Of a DNA stretch of 18,328 nucleotides, positions 1 through 8,648 are shown one piece after another. This DNA is from Cerioporus squamosus. Taxonomy: Eukaryota > Basidiomycota > Agaricomycetes > Polyporales > Polyporaceae. The position numbers were made by a program, and so were the translations under genes. The DNA is taken from assembly GCA_022592435.1 (NCBI GenBank), contig JABYQS010000560.1:1-18328 (forward strand), given 5' to 3'. The stretch's first letter is position 1. Each line of letters begins with the position of its first letter. The notes under the pieces were generated by a model. The model was not told the origin of the DNA. It made no database searches and worked only from the letters and a program-made list of their open reading frames with translations.

Positions 1-562
1 CACCATGTTCCCGCAATTCCTGCGCTACGGTAGGTTGACACTGTGCATCCGCTTCCGACTCTTCATACTCTTCTGACACGGTGACACAAGCGTTCTCCAA
101 GACAATGCAGCTCATGTTCACAAAGGACCTACAGCATCGCCTGGACGAAGCAGGCATCCCCATCCTCTGCATAGCACCCACCCAGGCCCAGTCCGAACAG
201 TACGACCTTCTCACTTCCTCACTTGAACCCACTCGCCATCACTCCTGGGGCTCACTCCCCCTCCCACAGAGGGCGTGCACGCATACACCGAGTCCGTCGG
301 GCCCATTGTCGGAGCCCTATACCGGCTCATCGCCCTCCTCACCTTCCAAACACCCGCCCAAGGCGCACGCAGCACCGTTTTCTCCGCAGCCTCGCCGATA
401 CCCCGCGCCCAGCCGAACAACTACCGAGGAGCGTTCCTCGGCTCCTCTTGCAAGGTGGCGAAGCCAAGCAAGACTGTCCAGAAGACGGAGCTGAGGCAGG
501 AGTTGTGGGATACGACGGAGAAGATCCTGCTTGACATTGGGTTGGAATTGCCTCCCATTTAG
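1..562 (+). CDS. Short-chain dehydrogenase/reductase, C-terminal part (retinol-dehydrogenase-like); 5' truncated, apparent frameshift
   Basis: This is the C-terminal ~140 residues of an NAD(P)-dependent SDR oxidoreductase; the start lies outside the window. Exons read as 1-29, 91-199 and 272-562 (TAG at 560-562). Splicing 29 to 91 rebuilds YAFSK, the SDR catalytic YxxxK, with Tyr at 26-28 and Lys just after the junction. It is followed by the typical helix MQLMFTKDLQHRLDEAGIPI and then a PGPVRT loop (182-199), matching the PG(x)VxT cofactor loop of the family. The C-terminus (GVHAYTES..., ending LELPPI) resembles RDH11/13-type fungal SDRs. Oddity: the helix is read in one frame and PGPVRT in the next. 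One base appears to be missing in the C-rich stretch 176-183, so as written the frame would run into intron sequence. It converges on the P450 with a 131-bp spacer. Substrate is unknown; the family assignment is firm, functionality is not. Confidence 0.82.
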
Positions 563-693
563 TCTGTTCAGTAATCACACTTGGGAGCACGGTATCGATA
601 CATAAGCACACACAAGGTCGATAGTCGTATCCGATCGTGGGGACCGCATCAAGGCCCCGTGCAGAATGGTCCCGAATATACGGCTGAAAAGCC

Positions 694-2925
694 CTACTCC
701 CAAGCGTTGAGCAGCTTTTCCGCCTCCGCAGCCTCGCGCTCGATAATACTCGACGCCTCCGGGAACCGCGGCCGCACACTCAACCCAAACGGCACAGGCT
801 TCCGCGTCAAACCCAGCTGCTCCATCTTCTCCATGTCCGGCAACACCGGCTTCCCGTCCTCGTCCTGCACAGGCTCAATATCGAACGCCCAGAGGATCCT
901 GCGCGAGAGGTCAACGTTCAGCACACACGCACACTACGGGTGGGGAGACGCACGTACCTCGCGACAGCGATGTAGACGGACTGCTGGGCGACGTGCATCC
1001 CCGGGCAGTGCCTCCTCCCGAACCCGAAGGGCAGATCTGCAACGCGCGTGTCTTGCATCCCTAGGAAGCGTTCTGGACGGAACTCTTCGGGGTCCGGGAA
1101 CATCTCCGGGTCCTTCAGTATCGTGCTGTCCGCCGTCCTCGCATCAGGCCACGGCGACAGTAGAAACAACGAAGACGCACTAGAGATTCCCGATAACAGT
1201 CGCGCCCTTGGGGATGAAGTGGCCCTCGTATACGTCATCTGCTGTCACGCTGTGCGGCACAGCGAGAGGCGCGACGGGGTGCCACCGGTAGACCTCCGTG
1301 ATGAAGGCCTCAAGGTACGGGAGGGACCGTTTGTCCTCGAACGTTGGGAGGCGGTCCCGGCCGACTACGCGGTCCAGCTCCTCTTGAACCCGACGTACGG
1401 ACTCCGGGCTGTGGAGTATCGCGCCTGCATGGGAAGGGGTATATCAGCGTCCAAAAGGATAAGAGAAACGGCCGAGGGCACCAACATAGCGCGATCTCTA
1501 GAGTAGCAGACGTCTGGCAATCCCTCGTGAGCGCGAACTGCAGCAGGAGATAGGAGAACATACGGTATCGATACCAGCACCGAACGGGGCATTCAGCGCA
1601 AAAGCGAGCTCGAGGTCGGAAAAGCCAAGCGACTGCTGGTCCTTCAAGCCGCGTGTCGCCATGCACTCCTTCGCCGTGCCTGCTTCCATGCGGTTCTTCA
1701 CGTCCGTCAGCAGCTCCATGTACAGTGATGCAGCCCTTGCATAGGCTTTGTCTGCATCGCGGCGGAACCATTGAAGGAAGCGCTGGAAGTGATGCGGTGA
1801 ATGTCAGGCTAGGCGATCTCATTGACGCTGTTGAGGCTGACCGGTAGGTACAACAATGCAGGGTACTGTACGGAAACTGGTGAAATGTCACAGACGAGCA
1901 AGGTGAAGGTACACACCTTATCCACGGGATTCCCTGGAATACTATGTACGAGATGCAAGTATGTTTAAAGTCATCCATGCAGGAGTAATAGATAGCGAGT
2001 ACTCACTTAGCTTTCTGAAACTCTTTCAGTCACAACATAGTCGCATGAGCAACACATAAGGCAGTACAGTTCAGAGCTCCTCACCATGACCGCACTCAGC
2101 GTTGCGCTTGAAGATCGGGTCGTCAAGGTTGGGCGTACGGCGGCCATATGCAATGGACAATACAACTGATGTGGCGAACCTGTCAGATATGGGCACGCGT
2201 CAGCGATGCCGATGAGAGGCGTGAAAGATCACTTACAGGCTCAAGTGGTAGGCGTAACGCTCCGGTTCACGCAGCAAGCCGCGCAGAAGCAGGGTGGACT
2301 CAAGCGCCTGATGTTCGCAGTACCCGAGGGAGGCCTTCCCGCTCATGCCCGTGTTCTGAATCTGCATGCCCGCGCATGAGTGACTCGGTGAGCCTATCAG
2401 TAACAATAGTAACGGTGAGACCCGTCCCTACCTTCCTCCACGTCCTCCAGTGCTTCCCGTACGGCATGGTCACGCCACGCATGCCTCCAGAGACAATCTC
2501 ATGGGCGAGCACAAGACGCGGCCGGCTCGAGTAGATTTCTCCCCGCTTCTGCAGGAGGTCCCACGCGATCTCGGCTTTGTTGATGACTGTCAAGTTCCAA
2601 CTCGTCAGTTGTCGGATGCACGCCCGATGAGCTGGCCGGCACTTACCAACAACGGGTGTGGGTCCACGGTAGAAAGAGAAGATGGGCCCTACAACGATAT
2701 GTCAGTCGATCTCCCGAGGCTTATGAAAGTCCTACACTCACCGTAGTCTTCCTTCAGCGCATCGAGAATGACCCACTGCGGTGCTTTGGGGCCTACCTTC
2801 GCTATCCCTTGGCCCAGAGACTGCGGTCCCGGTGGCAGGCTATATCTCCTACGCTGCAGAAACAACCTACTAGCTAGCCACAGTAAGAGCACTCCCAGAA
2901 CAGCAAGAGGCACGCTGCTGAACAT
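694..2925 (-). CDS. Cytochrome P450 monooxygenase, 12 exons, helix I region out of frame
   Basis: This is an ER-anchored heme-thiolate monooxygenase of about 517 aa. Exons: 2742-2925, 2647-2688, 2432-2586, 2237-2361, 2085-2179, 2007-2022, 1917-1941, 1842-1865, 1512-1782, 1181-1424, 958-1125, 694-898; phases match at every junction. The start at 2925 gives a hydrophobic anchor (residues ~4-23), an RRR stop-transfer and the PPGP hinge (31-34). Further on are helix I AGIDT (291-295), ExxR as EVYR (356-359), FRPERF (409-414) and the heme loop FGFGRRHCPG with Cys ~434. Conserved EFQKANIPGN is assembled only through a 16-nt exon. Oddity: directly after AGIDT the expected continuation MFSYLLLQFALT lies in the neighbouring frame (about 1525-1563). 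The formal frame gives a cysteine/arginine-rich stretch instead, then rejoins at ILHSPES. The gene may be a recent pseudogene or the sequence may carry indels. It has the general layout of basidiomycete-expanded P450 families; I cannot name the CYP family. Confidence 0.9.
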
Positions 2926-4172
2926 GGTGAAGTCTGAGAACGATGCTGAAGTAGTCGAATGGTGGTTACAAATTGAGGCGAGTGGACGTGGATTCAGATC
3001 AGTCCTGCAGAGCAGTTCGACGCCCCCCTTTGGCACCATCATTCACTCATGTGAACGCGCTCATGGCTTGTGCCGAACTTCGCCGTAGCTACTAACCTGT
3101 ATCGGCGATGGTCAGCTGGGACTTCCTCACGACTTCCCCATCCGGTGAACCATTCCAGACGTACGCATCAAACGAAGGAGGATCATATCACCTGGTGGGA
3201 CTCGTCGAACTACGATGCAGTTCCAACTTCAACTTATGTTCAACGTTAACGTGGCTCCCACTCTCGGAGAAGCCCGAGACTATTACGTAATGGAGATGCT
3301 ATCAGTTAGTAGACGCTCGTCTCGTTCTTATTTTTATTGTCAAAAAGTTTTGTCCCAGGACCCACATCGCTGCTGGGTCCCCGGTCTCAACAGTTTGTCA
3401 ACGCAACGTAGCTTAAAATGTTGGGGGGCTACGCCAAAGGAACGCGGTGGGTGCCCGTCAGGCGGCTTTTACGAGGAGGCTTCCACAACTCGTTCTCGAG
3501 AGTCGAAGGTTCGAGGTCAGTGTAGGTACCCCGCACAGAGTTGCGTTAACCATCGCGATGCTCATCCAAGCATTGCGGACTCAGATCGTTGTCCTTGACA
3601 CGCTATGATCCATTAGTATCTGCACAAATGCTGCATTGACGGGCGAGTGGGTTCTCTACTTAAGTAGTGGACCGCGCCCGCGCCCGCCGGCAAGCTGCTG
3701 ACGTTCTCCTCACCGAGCTCACCGATCGCATACTGACCAGGCCGCCGGTTGAGACTTGTCAAGCATCTGTTGCTCTTAGTGACTATTTCAGGGAACTCGT
3801 CAGGACCGCCGCGATTCCGACGGCTCAATCTAGCCAACATGCGCGGTTAAAACTGGGCCCGCGGGCTTCCACGCGCCACGAGCCTGTGGCTGCCTGTCGG
3901 TGGTCCACATCGACCGACGCTCTCCGACGCTCCCCCCGGCCTACAGGAACAGCCTGAACATCACGGAACTCTAGTCCGGCTACTAACGCAGCGCGTCCCG
4001 GAGCCGTTACGATGTCGACAGCGGCAGAATTTCTCAGCCGAGCACAAATGCAGAGTGGAGAGGACTGGAGTCTAGAGGACGCGACCAGAATGATAAAGAC
4101 ACCATCCCCTCCGTCGCGCGCGCATCGCGTTCTCTCTTTTCCCCACCTTCTCCTTGACTTTCGCGTTCAGCT
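2926..4172. other. Intergenic region between divergent P450 and DUF6534 genes
   Basis: These 1.25 kb lie between two start codons on opposite strands and must hold both promoters. I see no open frame with family-like sequence. Short AT-rich stretches occur (for example 3327-3352). CTACTAAC-type branch-point strings at ~3088-3095 and ~3980-3990, the second followed by GCAG, could belong to 5'-UTR introns of the plus-strand gene; this is only a suggestion. The last 60 bases before the ATG at 4173 are pyrimidine-rich, as is common for fungal promoters. No clear TATA box, transposon ends or tRNA were found. Confidence 0.6.
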
Positions 4173-6122
4173 ATGGAGGCCAGCAACGTTGGGGGCGTGC
4201 TCGGCGCTATGCTGGTGGAGGTTTGCCTGGCGTGCATGTGAAATCACACCCTCGGTTCCGACCCTCAGAAGCTCATCCGAAATTTCCGCCTGCAGGCTCT
4301 TCGGCGCGACGACCATCCAGTCCTTCATCTACTTCCAGACGGACGCATCAGCGGCCAGTTCGTGGTCTCTGAAGTCGCTCGTTGGATCAACATGGTGAGT
4401 GATCATCTACGCAGTCAATATCGTGTCGTTTGAACCACAAATCGGATCGGCAGGTTTCTGGAAGGCCTGCATACCGCGTTCTGTATCCAGTTCGCCTATG
4501 CCTACACAATCAAGAACTTCGGAAATTATGAGTTCATGGGTCACATAAACTGGTGAGCATCAAATCTATCTTTGACTGTGTGTGCCCGACTAACCGGTGG
4601 ACTTGCAGGGGTGCCGCAGTAAGTCATAGGTTGTATTGAGCTATGATGGGTTGTTGAAACATATCGCGTATCTCAGGCGACCATTCTGATCGGGGTATGT
4701 TCTCCTGCCTTGTTTTCTAGCTTCAGACTTGTGACAGCGCACCTCTCGCAGACCATCTTATCGCTCATGGTTCATGGGTATGTCCATTGTCGTCCTTCAA
4801 GATTCCAAACACTCACGATCACATAGCTTCTTTATCAAGCGGATTTATACCCGTATGTATCCCCGTTCTCTTCTCTTGTGCGATGCCTGTCCTGATCGTC
4901 CCGCGAAGTCGGAAACGGATCTGTAATCATCCCAGTGATCACGGTGTGTACCCTTCCTACTCGTCTTCGTACGGCTCTCCGCTCACGCTGGTGTTGTCAT
5001 GTCAGGCCATCCCCACGCTCGGTTGCTTCGGTATGTCCGCATGCTGAGCGTTCACATCTCTCCCCATCCTGACAGTGTCTGTCAATCAGCGTGCGGCGTT
5101 GGCTCCTTCATCCTGAGGTACGTTTGCCGTTAAATCTCACGGCGTATGAAACAAGCTAACAGGAAGTGCAGCTTCTCACATAGGGAATGGACGGCGTTCC
5201 AAATTGACCTTTCCCCTATGGTGCGCACCCACATCGCTCGTTCATCACACGACCAAACCTGAATTCCTTCTGTGTCCACTCAGGTTATGATAACTGTTGG
5301 TCTCGCTTGCGCAGCGGCTGCAGACGTTATCATCATGTTCACTATGGCGTATCACATCCGGCTGCAGAAGCACAAGTACGTGCTTTCGGAAACGTCGACA
5401 TGCACTATATTCTCTGACCTAGACCAATTCAAGGGGTAGTCATCCGCCTGGCAACTGGGCGGACTCTGTCCTCGTCTACAGCGTCAACACCGGAGCGATG
5501 ACTGCAATATTTTCCATCCTTAGCCTCGTTCTTGTGAGCTCCCAGTCGTCACATACCCCATTGTTAGACTGACCACAGGATGTCGATGATTAGTTCCTCA
5601 CAGAGAGGCACAGTCTCGTCTACCTCGGTTTGATCGAGATACAGACAAAGCGTGCGTCGTTCTCTCTTATTCCTTAGTGCATCAACCGAAACCGACGATC
5701 TCGTCTCTGCAGTGTACTCGAACTCCCTCCTCGGAAAGTGAGTCGTTCTCCCTTGAGAGCGACCTTCCTGCGGCTCACACTGACCTTCACCTCTCTAGCC
5801 TCAACATCAGTGCAATCACCCCGGAGACGCCAATTGGAATGCCAACGCACCCCAACACGTACAAGCTCACTCCGCGACGCTCTCTCGAGTTCCGCACGCG
5901 CATGCCGCGGTCCGATATGCCTGCAGTACGTATTCGCTTCCTGTGGCCTCGGTATCTCCTCGCGCTGACGTCCGCCGGTGCCGTTGTCCGCAGCCGCAAG
6001 TCACGGTGATGCAGGAGACAGTAGTCATGCGCGATGAGCTGGATTACGACGACTTCAAGTCGGATATCGGGCTTGCGATCACGCAGGACAGTCCTCATGA
6101 GAACAAGAAGGAGCTCATGTAG
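4173..6122 (+). CDS. Seven-helix integral membrane protein, DUF6534-type, 17 exons
   Basis: Function is unknown; the family is a large basidiomycete-specific group of predicted seven-transmembrane proteins. Exons: 4173-4237, 4296-4394, 4454-4552, 4609-4618, 4677-4694, 4752-4777, 4827-4852, 4909-4943, 5006-5030, 5090-5117, 5172-5220, 5284-5375, 5434-5533, 5594-5651, 5713-5737, 5799-5925, 5994-6122. They sum to 1011 nt (336 aa) with phases matching throughout. Hydrophobic helices fall at roughly residues 7-31, 43-71, 88-111, 119-143, 161-185, 198-226 and 230-252, followed by an acidic cytosolic-looking tail (~253-336) ending KKELM. Characteristic segments are TTIQSFIYFQT, FLEGLHTAFC and ATILIG...FFIKRIYTL. 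Nine exons are 35 nt or shorter, the smallest 10 nt. No frameshift or stop is seen. The family call comes from the helix layout and recurring motifs, so the exact Pfam name is moderately certain; the membrane topology is clear. Confidence 0.85.
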
Positions 6123-6480
6123 GTCCGCGAAGTACGGGGCTATCTGGGTATCTGCGGGTTCTCTTCACCCGTATGTGAGATACTGCTCGACAAGTCGCGG
6201 TTTGTAGTGTTTTGTAGTGACCTTACGTGATTCATTGTAATCAATCATACTCTCATTTCGTTCTGAGACATGTTCTGCCCGCATTCTGGCGAAAGTGATC
6301 TGCAAACTCTGCCGTCGCTCTTCCATGAACGCGCGAAATGATATCTGATACATAGGTGATACGAACTACAAGTACAACTTGGGATGCCGACTCCAGATGA
6401 TGCTACTATATCGTACATTCGACGGTGAGACGTCGATAGACTTCCTCGACCGATGCATACACGCTTCTCCTCCTGCAGAA
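6123..6480. other. Spacer between two convergent genes
   Basis: This spacer of 358 bp separates the 3' ends of the DUF6534 gene and the minus-strand zinc-finger-like gene. It is more AT-rich than its flanks and presumably holds both 3' UTRs and poly(A) sites. No exact AATAAA was noticed on the plus strand, which is not unusual in fungi. No coding sequence is recognised. Confidence 0.55.
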
Positions 6481-7491
6481 CTACACCGTGCACGAGTGAC
6501 GGGTGTTATCGGGACGCTCATGATGGTTGCACCGCGGACAATGCTTGAGAACGCCGAGATGTTTCTGCGACCAGATGTGCCTCCTGAGGGTGCCCTTGCC
6601 AGTGTTGATCACATGGCCGCACGGAGCATCCAACCAGACCTGCTTCTCAAGGTTGCCCTTGCCATTCTTGACCGCATCGCCGCCCTGAGCATCCGCCGCA
6701 GGGTCCCCCGCGTTGATCACGCTCATCTTGCAGGTGGTCGGATAATTCTGGTCCCCGACGAAGGTGTTGTGGATGTACTCGTGAACCTCGTCGACCACAT
6801 CCATCTCGGGGATGGCCTGACCGTCCCAGCGCGGCGGGTTGTTCGTCCAGTCGCGCACGTTATGGGTGATCAACCTGAAGCTCCCTTCGTCGGCCGCACC
6901 CTCCTCCATCTCCACATCGCCGCCCGAGCCCTCGTCGTTCGAGGCACCCGCGGTAGCCCCGGACCCTGATCCCTCGTCGTTCGAGGCGATCACAGTGGTC
7001 CCAGACCCGGATCCCTCGTTGTTCAAGGCAGTCACAGTGGTCCCAGACTCGGAGCCCTCGCTGTGTGTTCCTGGGTCGGAACCATCGGAGCCCGAGTCCT
7101 CACTGCTGGAGTCGGAACCGGAACTATCGGAGCCCGACTCGTCGTTGGCGGGGCCAGTGAACGTCGCAGGCGGTGAAGCAGGTGTGGTCTCAGGCGGAGG
7201 GGGAGGGCTGTACAGAGGCAGAGAATCATGCATGGCCTGGAGGTCGTCCCAGGCGGTGCGCTCCCCGTCGATGAGTTGCGCCTCAATGTCTACCAACGCC
7301 TCTGACAGCGTTTGGTACGGCTCTTCGACCACTCTGCAGATTAAGTTAGCCTGCGTCAACTCCCCATCGAGCGAAGAGACTCACATGTACGCCCGGTGCA
7401 TCCAGGCATCGGGATCGGAGGCGGGCATATCCGACTCGGTCTCCATAAAGTTCTCCGGGTCGGTCGCTGGCGTCGAGTTCGTCGCGGGCAT
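6481..7491 (-). CDS. Acidic low-complexity protein with degenerate C-terminal zinc-finger motif
   Basis: I do not recognise a specific family. Two exons, 7385-7491 and 6481-7333, give 319 aa. The intron 7334-7384 has a GTGAGT donor, a GCTAAC branch point and CTGCAG acceptor. The N-terminus (~1-75) is soluble and acidic. Residues ~75-175 are almost entirely S/G/D/E/T/P, including three copies of a 14-residue unit (EGSGSG...), so this part is probably disordered. The C-terminal ~45 residues hold CGHVINTGKGTLRRHIWSQKH, then HCPRCNHHERPDNTRHSC, i.e. CxxC followed by HxC near RPDN. This resembles C2H2/C2HC fingers of fungal transcription regulators with some ligands changed. A nuclear, DNA- or protein-binding role is an inference. 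It converges on the DUF6534 gene, and its 5' side is pyrimidine-rich. The reading frame is intact. Long plus-strand open frames over it are shadows of its GC-rich codon use. Confidence 0.7.
6929..7054. repeat. Three tandem copies of a 42-bp unit inside the acidic protein gene
   Basis: Copies lie at 6929-6970, 6971-7012 and 7013-7054. On the plus strand each begins CCCTCG(T/C)(C/T)GTTC(G/A)AGG-like; on the coding minus strand each encodes a 14-residue EGSGSG..ASND-type unit. Copies 2 and 3 share CACAGTGGTCCCAGAC, while copy 1 has diverged in its middle. A fourth partial unit begins at 7055. Because 42 is a multiple of three, gain or loss of units keeps the frame open. Confidence 0.85.
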
Positions 7492-8648
7492 CTTTCCAGA
7501 GTCGAACAGGCGATGTGTGTAGAGGAGGGATGGGAGGGATGAGAGGGATGGGCATCCTGGCCAGTCGGTCTAGCGGACTTTTATCCTCCAGGCTGAGCAC
7601 CCGCTCGCTTTGCGGTCGGGATGCGTCTCCGTGCCATTGAAAGAGCGGGCATTGTCCTTCAGCCAAAGGACACCGAGCCGACGTCGGTGGAATCCCCGTG
7701 GGCCCCTGCCCGGGAGTCGCGAATTCCCGTATTTGGAGGAAGTCGCCACTCCTAGCTCCTGCGCCTAACAGTGGCCAAAGCAAGCCGTCAAATAAGGTTG
7801 CAATTTCTATGCGGTGATGGCTTCAATAGTTCCGGAGGTCCTGCGAGCAGTATTGCGGTCTTGACAATGCTCCCCAGCCGTAAGGGGTCCGGCGCATAGG
7901 ATCGAACGAATGCGCCTTCCCGGCGAAACTAGCGGTCGCAAGTACGCGTTGGCAGACAGGGGCTCTGGTTCACTGGTGATGAGAACCAGGAACATCAAGC
8001 GACTGGCAATAACAACATTCAGCGGTGTGCCGAGGCGGGGAAAGCCAAGTTCCAACCTCAAAGTGAGCGCTCACCTGAGTCCACCTCAATACGACAAATG
8101 CTCATCCGCCTGCCGATCCATGTGCGTGGGAATGATATCGTCAAGGTGTGCAGGAGGCAACTGAACAATACGAAGCAGTGAGCGGCGATATCTATATGCC
8201 CTTCGGCTCGACATATTTTGAAAGCTTCAGAGTACTAGCACATGACTCCAGCCTGAGGGCAGCTTGGCTTGAAGCTGACAACATCCAGTGGATATATCAT
8301 ATGTGTATAGCACTTCGTAACACGACTCAAATAAAGGGTCGTACCTGGGGACAGGCACCGCGAGGATGCCGAGCGCACTGAGTGCGCAGGCGCCGTTCGC
8401 GGTAGAAGGCTCACTGCGGCCACTTTGGCCTGATTCAACCGATATTTCTGGCCGGGCGGACCAATGGGACTGGTCCCCCACATTCACTCTCATCATGTGA
8501 ACAGGGACAGATGCAACAGGATGGAGCGGTCAAGACTCGCCCCCAGGAGTAACGCAGCCCCTAAATAGTCGTCAACGTCCAACGCGTACAGCGGAGACTG
8601 GACATGACGCACCGCCTGTCGGACAATTGCCCTCAGTGAATGGTACCT
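7492..8648. other. Intergenic region upstream of zinc-finger-like gene and downstream of ENGase gene
   Basis: These 1.16 kb hold the promoter of the minus-strand gene that starts at 7491 and the 3' flank of the ENGase gene that ends at 8649. Apart from a G-rich run near 7527-7552 I see no coding sequence, RNA gene, terminal inverted repeat or known element. Open frames here translate to unstructured sequence without family character. Confidence 0.55.
7527..7552 (+). promoter_or_regulatory. Putative G-quadruplex / polypurine tract upstream of zinc-finger-like gene
   Basis: Five GGG runs (7527-7529, 7532-7534, 7536-7538, 7545-7547, 7550-7552) are separated by 1-6 bases, satisfying the G3N1-7 quadruplex pattern. 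The complementary strand, which is the sense strand of the gene starting at 7491, is a CT-rich tract 36-61 bases upstream of the ATG. It could therefore be a fungal pyrimidine-rich core-promoter or 5'-UTR element. The pattern is seen directly; a regulatory role is inferred. Confidence 0.4.

Noticed and set aside
1538..1563. A 26-nt GTATGT...CAG intron right after P450 AGIDT
   Set aside because: It is far shorter than any other intron here, and splicing it would delete the helix I sequence and break the phase.
1..2925. SDR plus P450 as part of a secondary-metabolite cluster
   Set aside because: No terpene synthase, PKS, NRPS, transporter or pathway regulator is nearby, and the following genes are a membrane protein and housekeeping functions.
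3508..3518. B-box-like GGTTCGAGGTC suggesting a tRNA gene
   Set aside because: No matching A box at the right distance, and no acceptor stem or cloverleaf can be drawn around it.
2926..4172. Extra genes in the P450/DUF6534 spacer (several 60-130 codon open frames)
   Set aside because: None has consistent splice signals, conserved motifs or membrane/domain character; they look like chance open frames.
6379..7522. Two long plus-strand open frames (196 and 227 codons) over the acidic protein gene
   Set aside because: They are antisense to a well-supported two-exon minus-strand gene. Their translations are repeat-derived mirror sequence without family character and are explained by GC-rich codons.
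7492..8648. Small open frames of 77-145 codons upstream of the zinc-finger-like gene
   Set aside because: Overlapping frames on both strands with no domain character; treated as non-coding.
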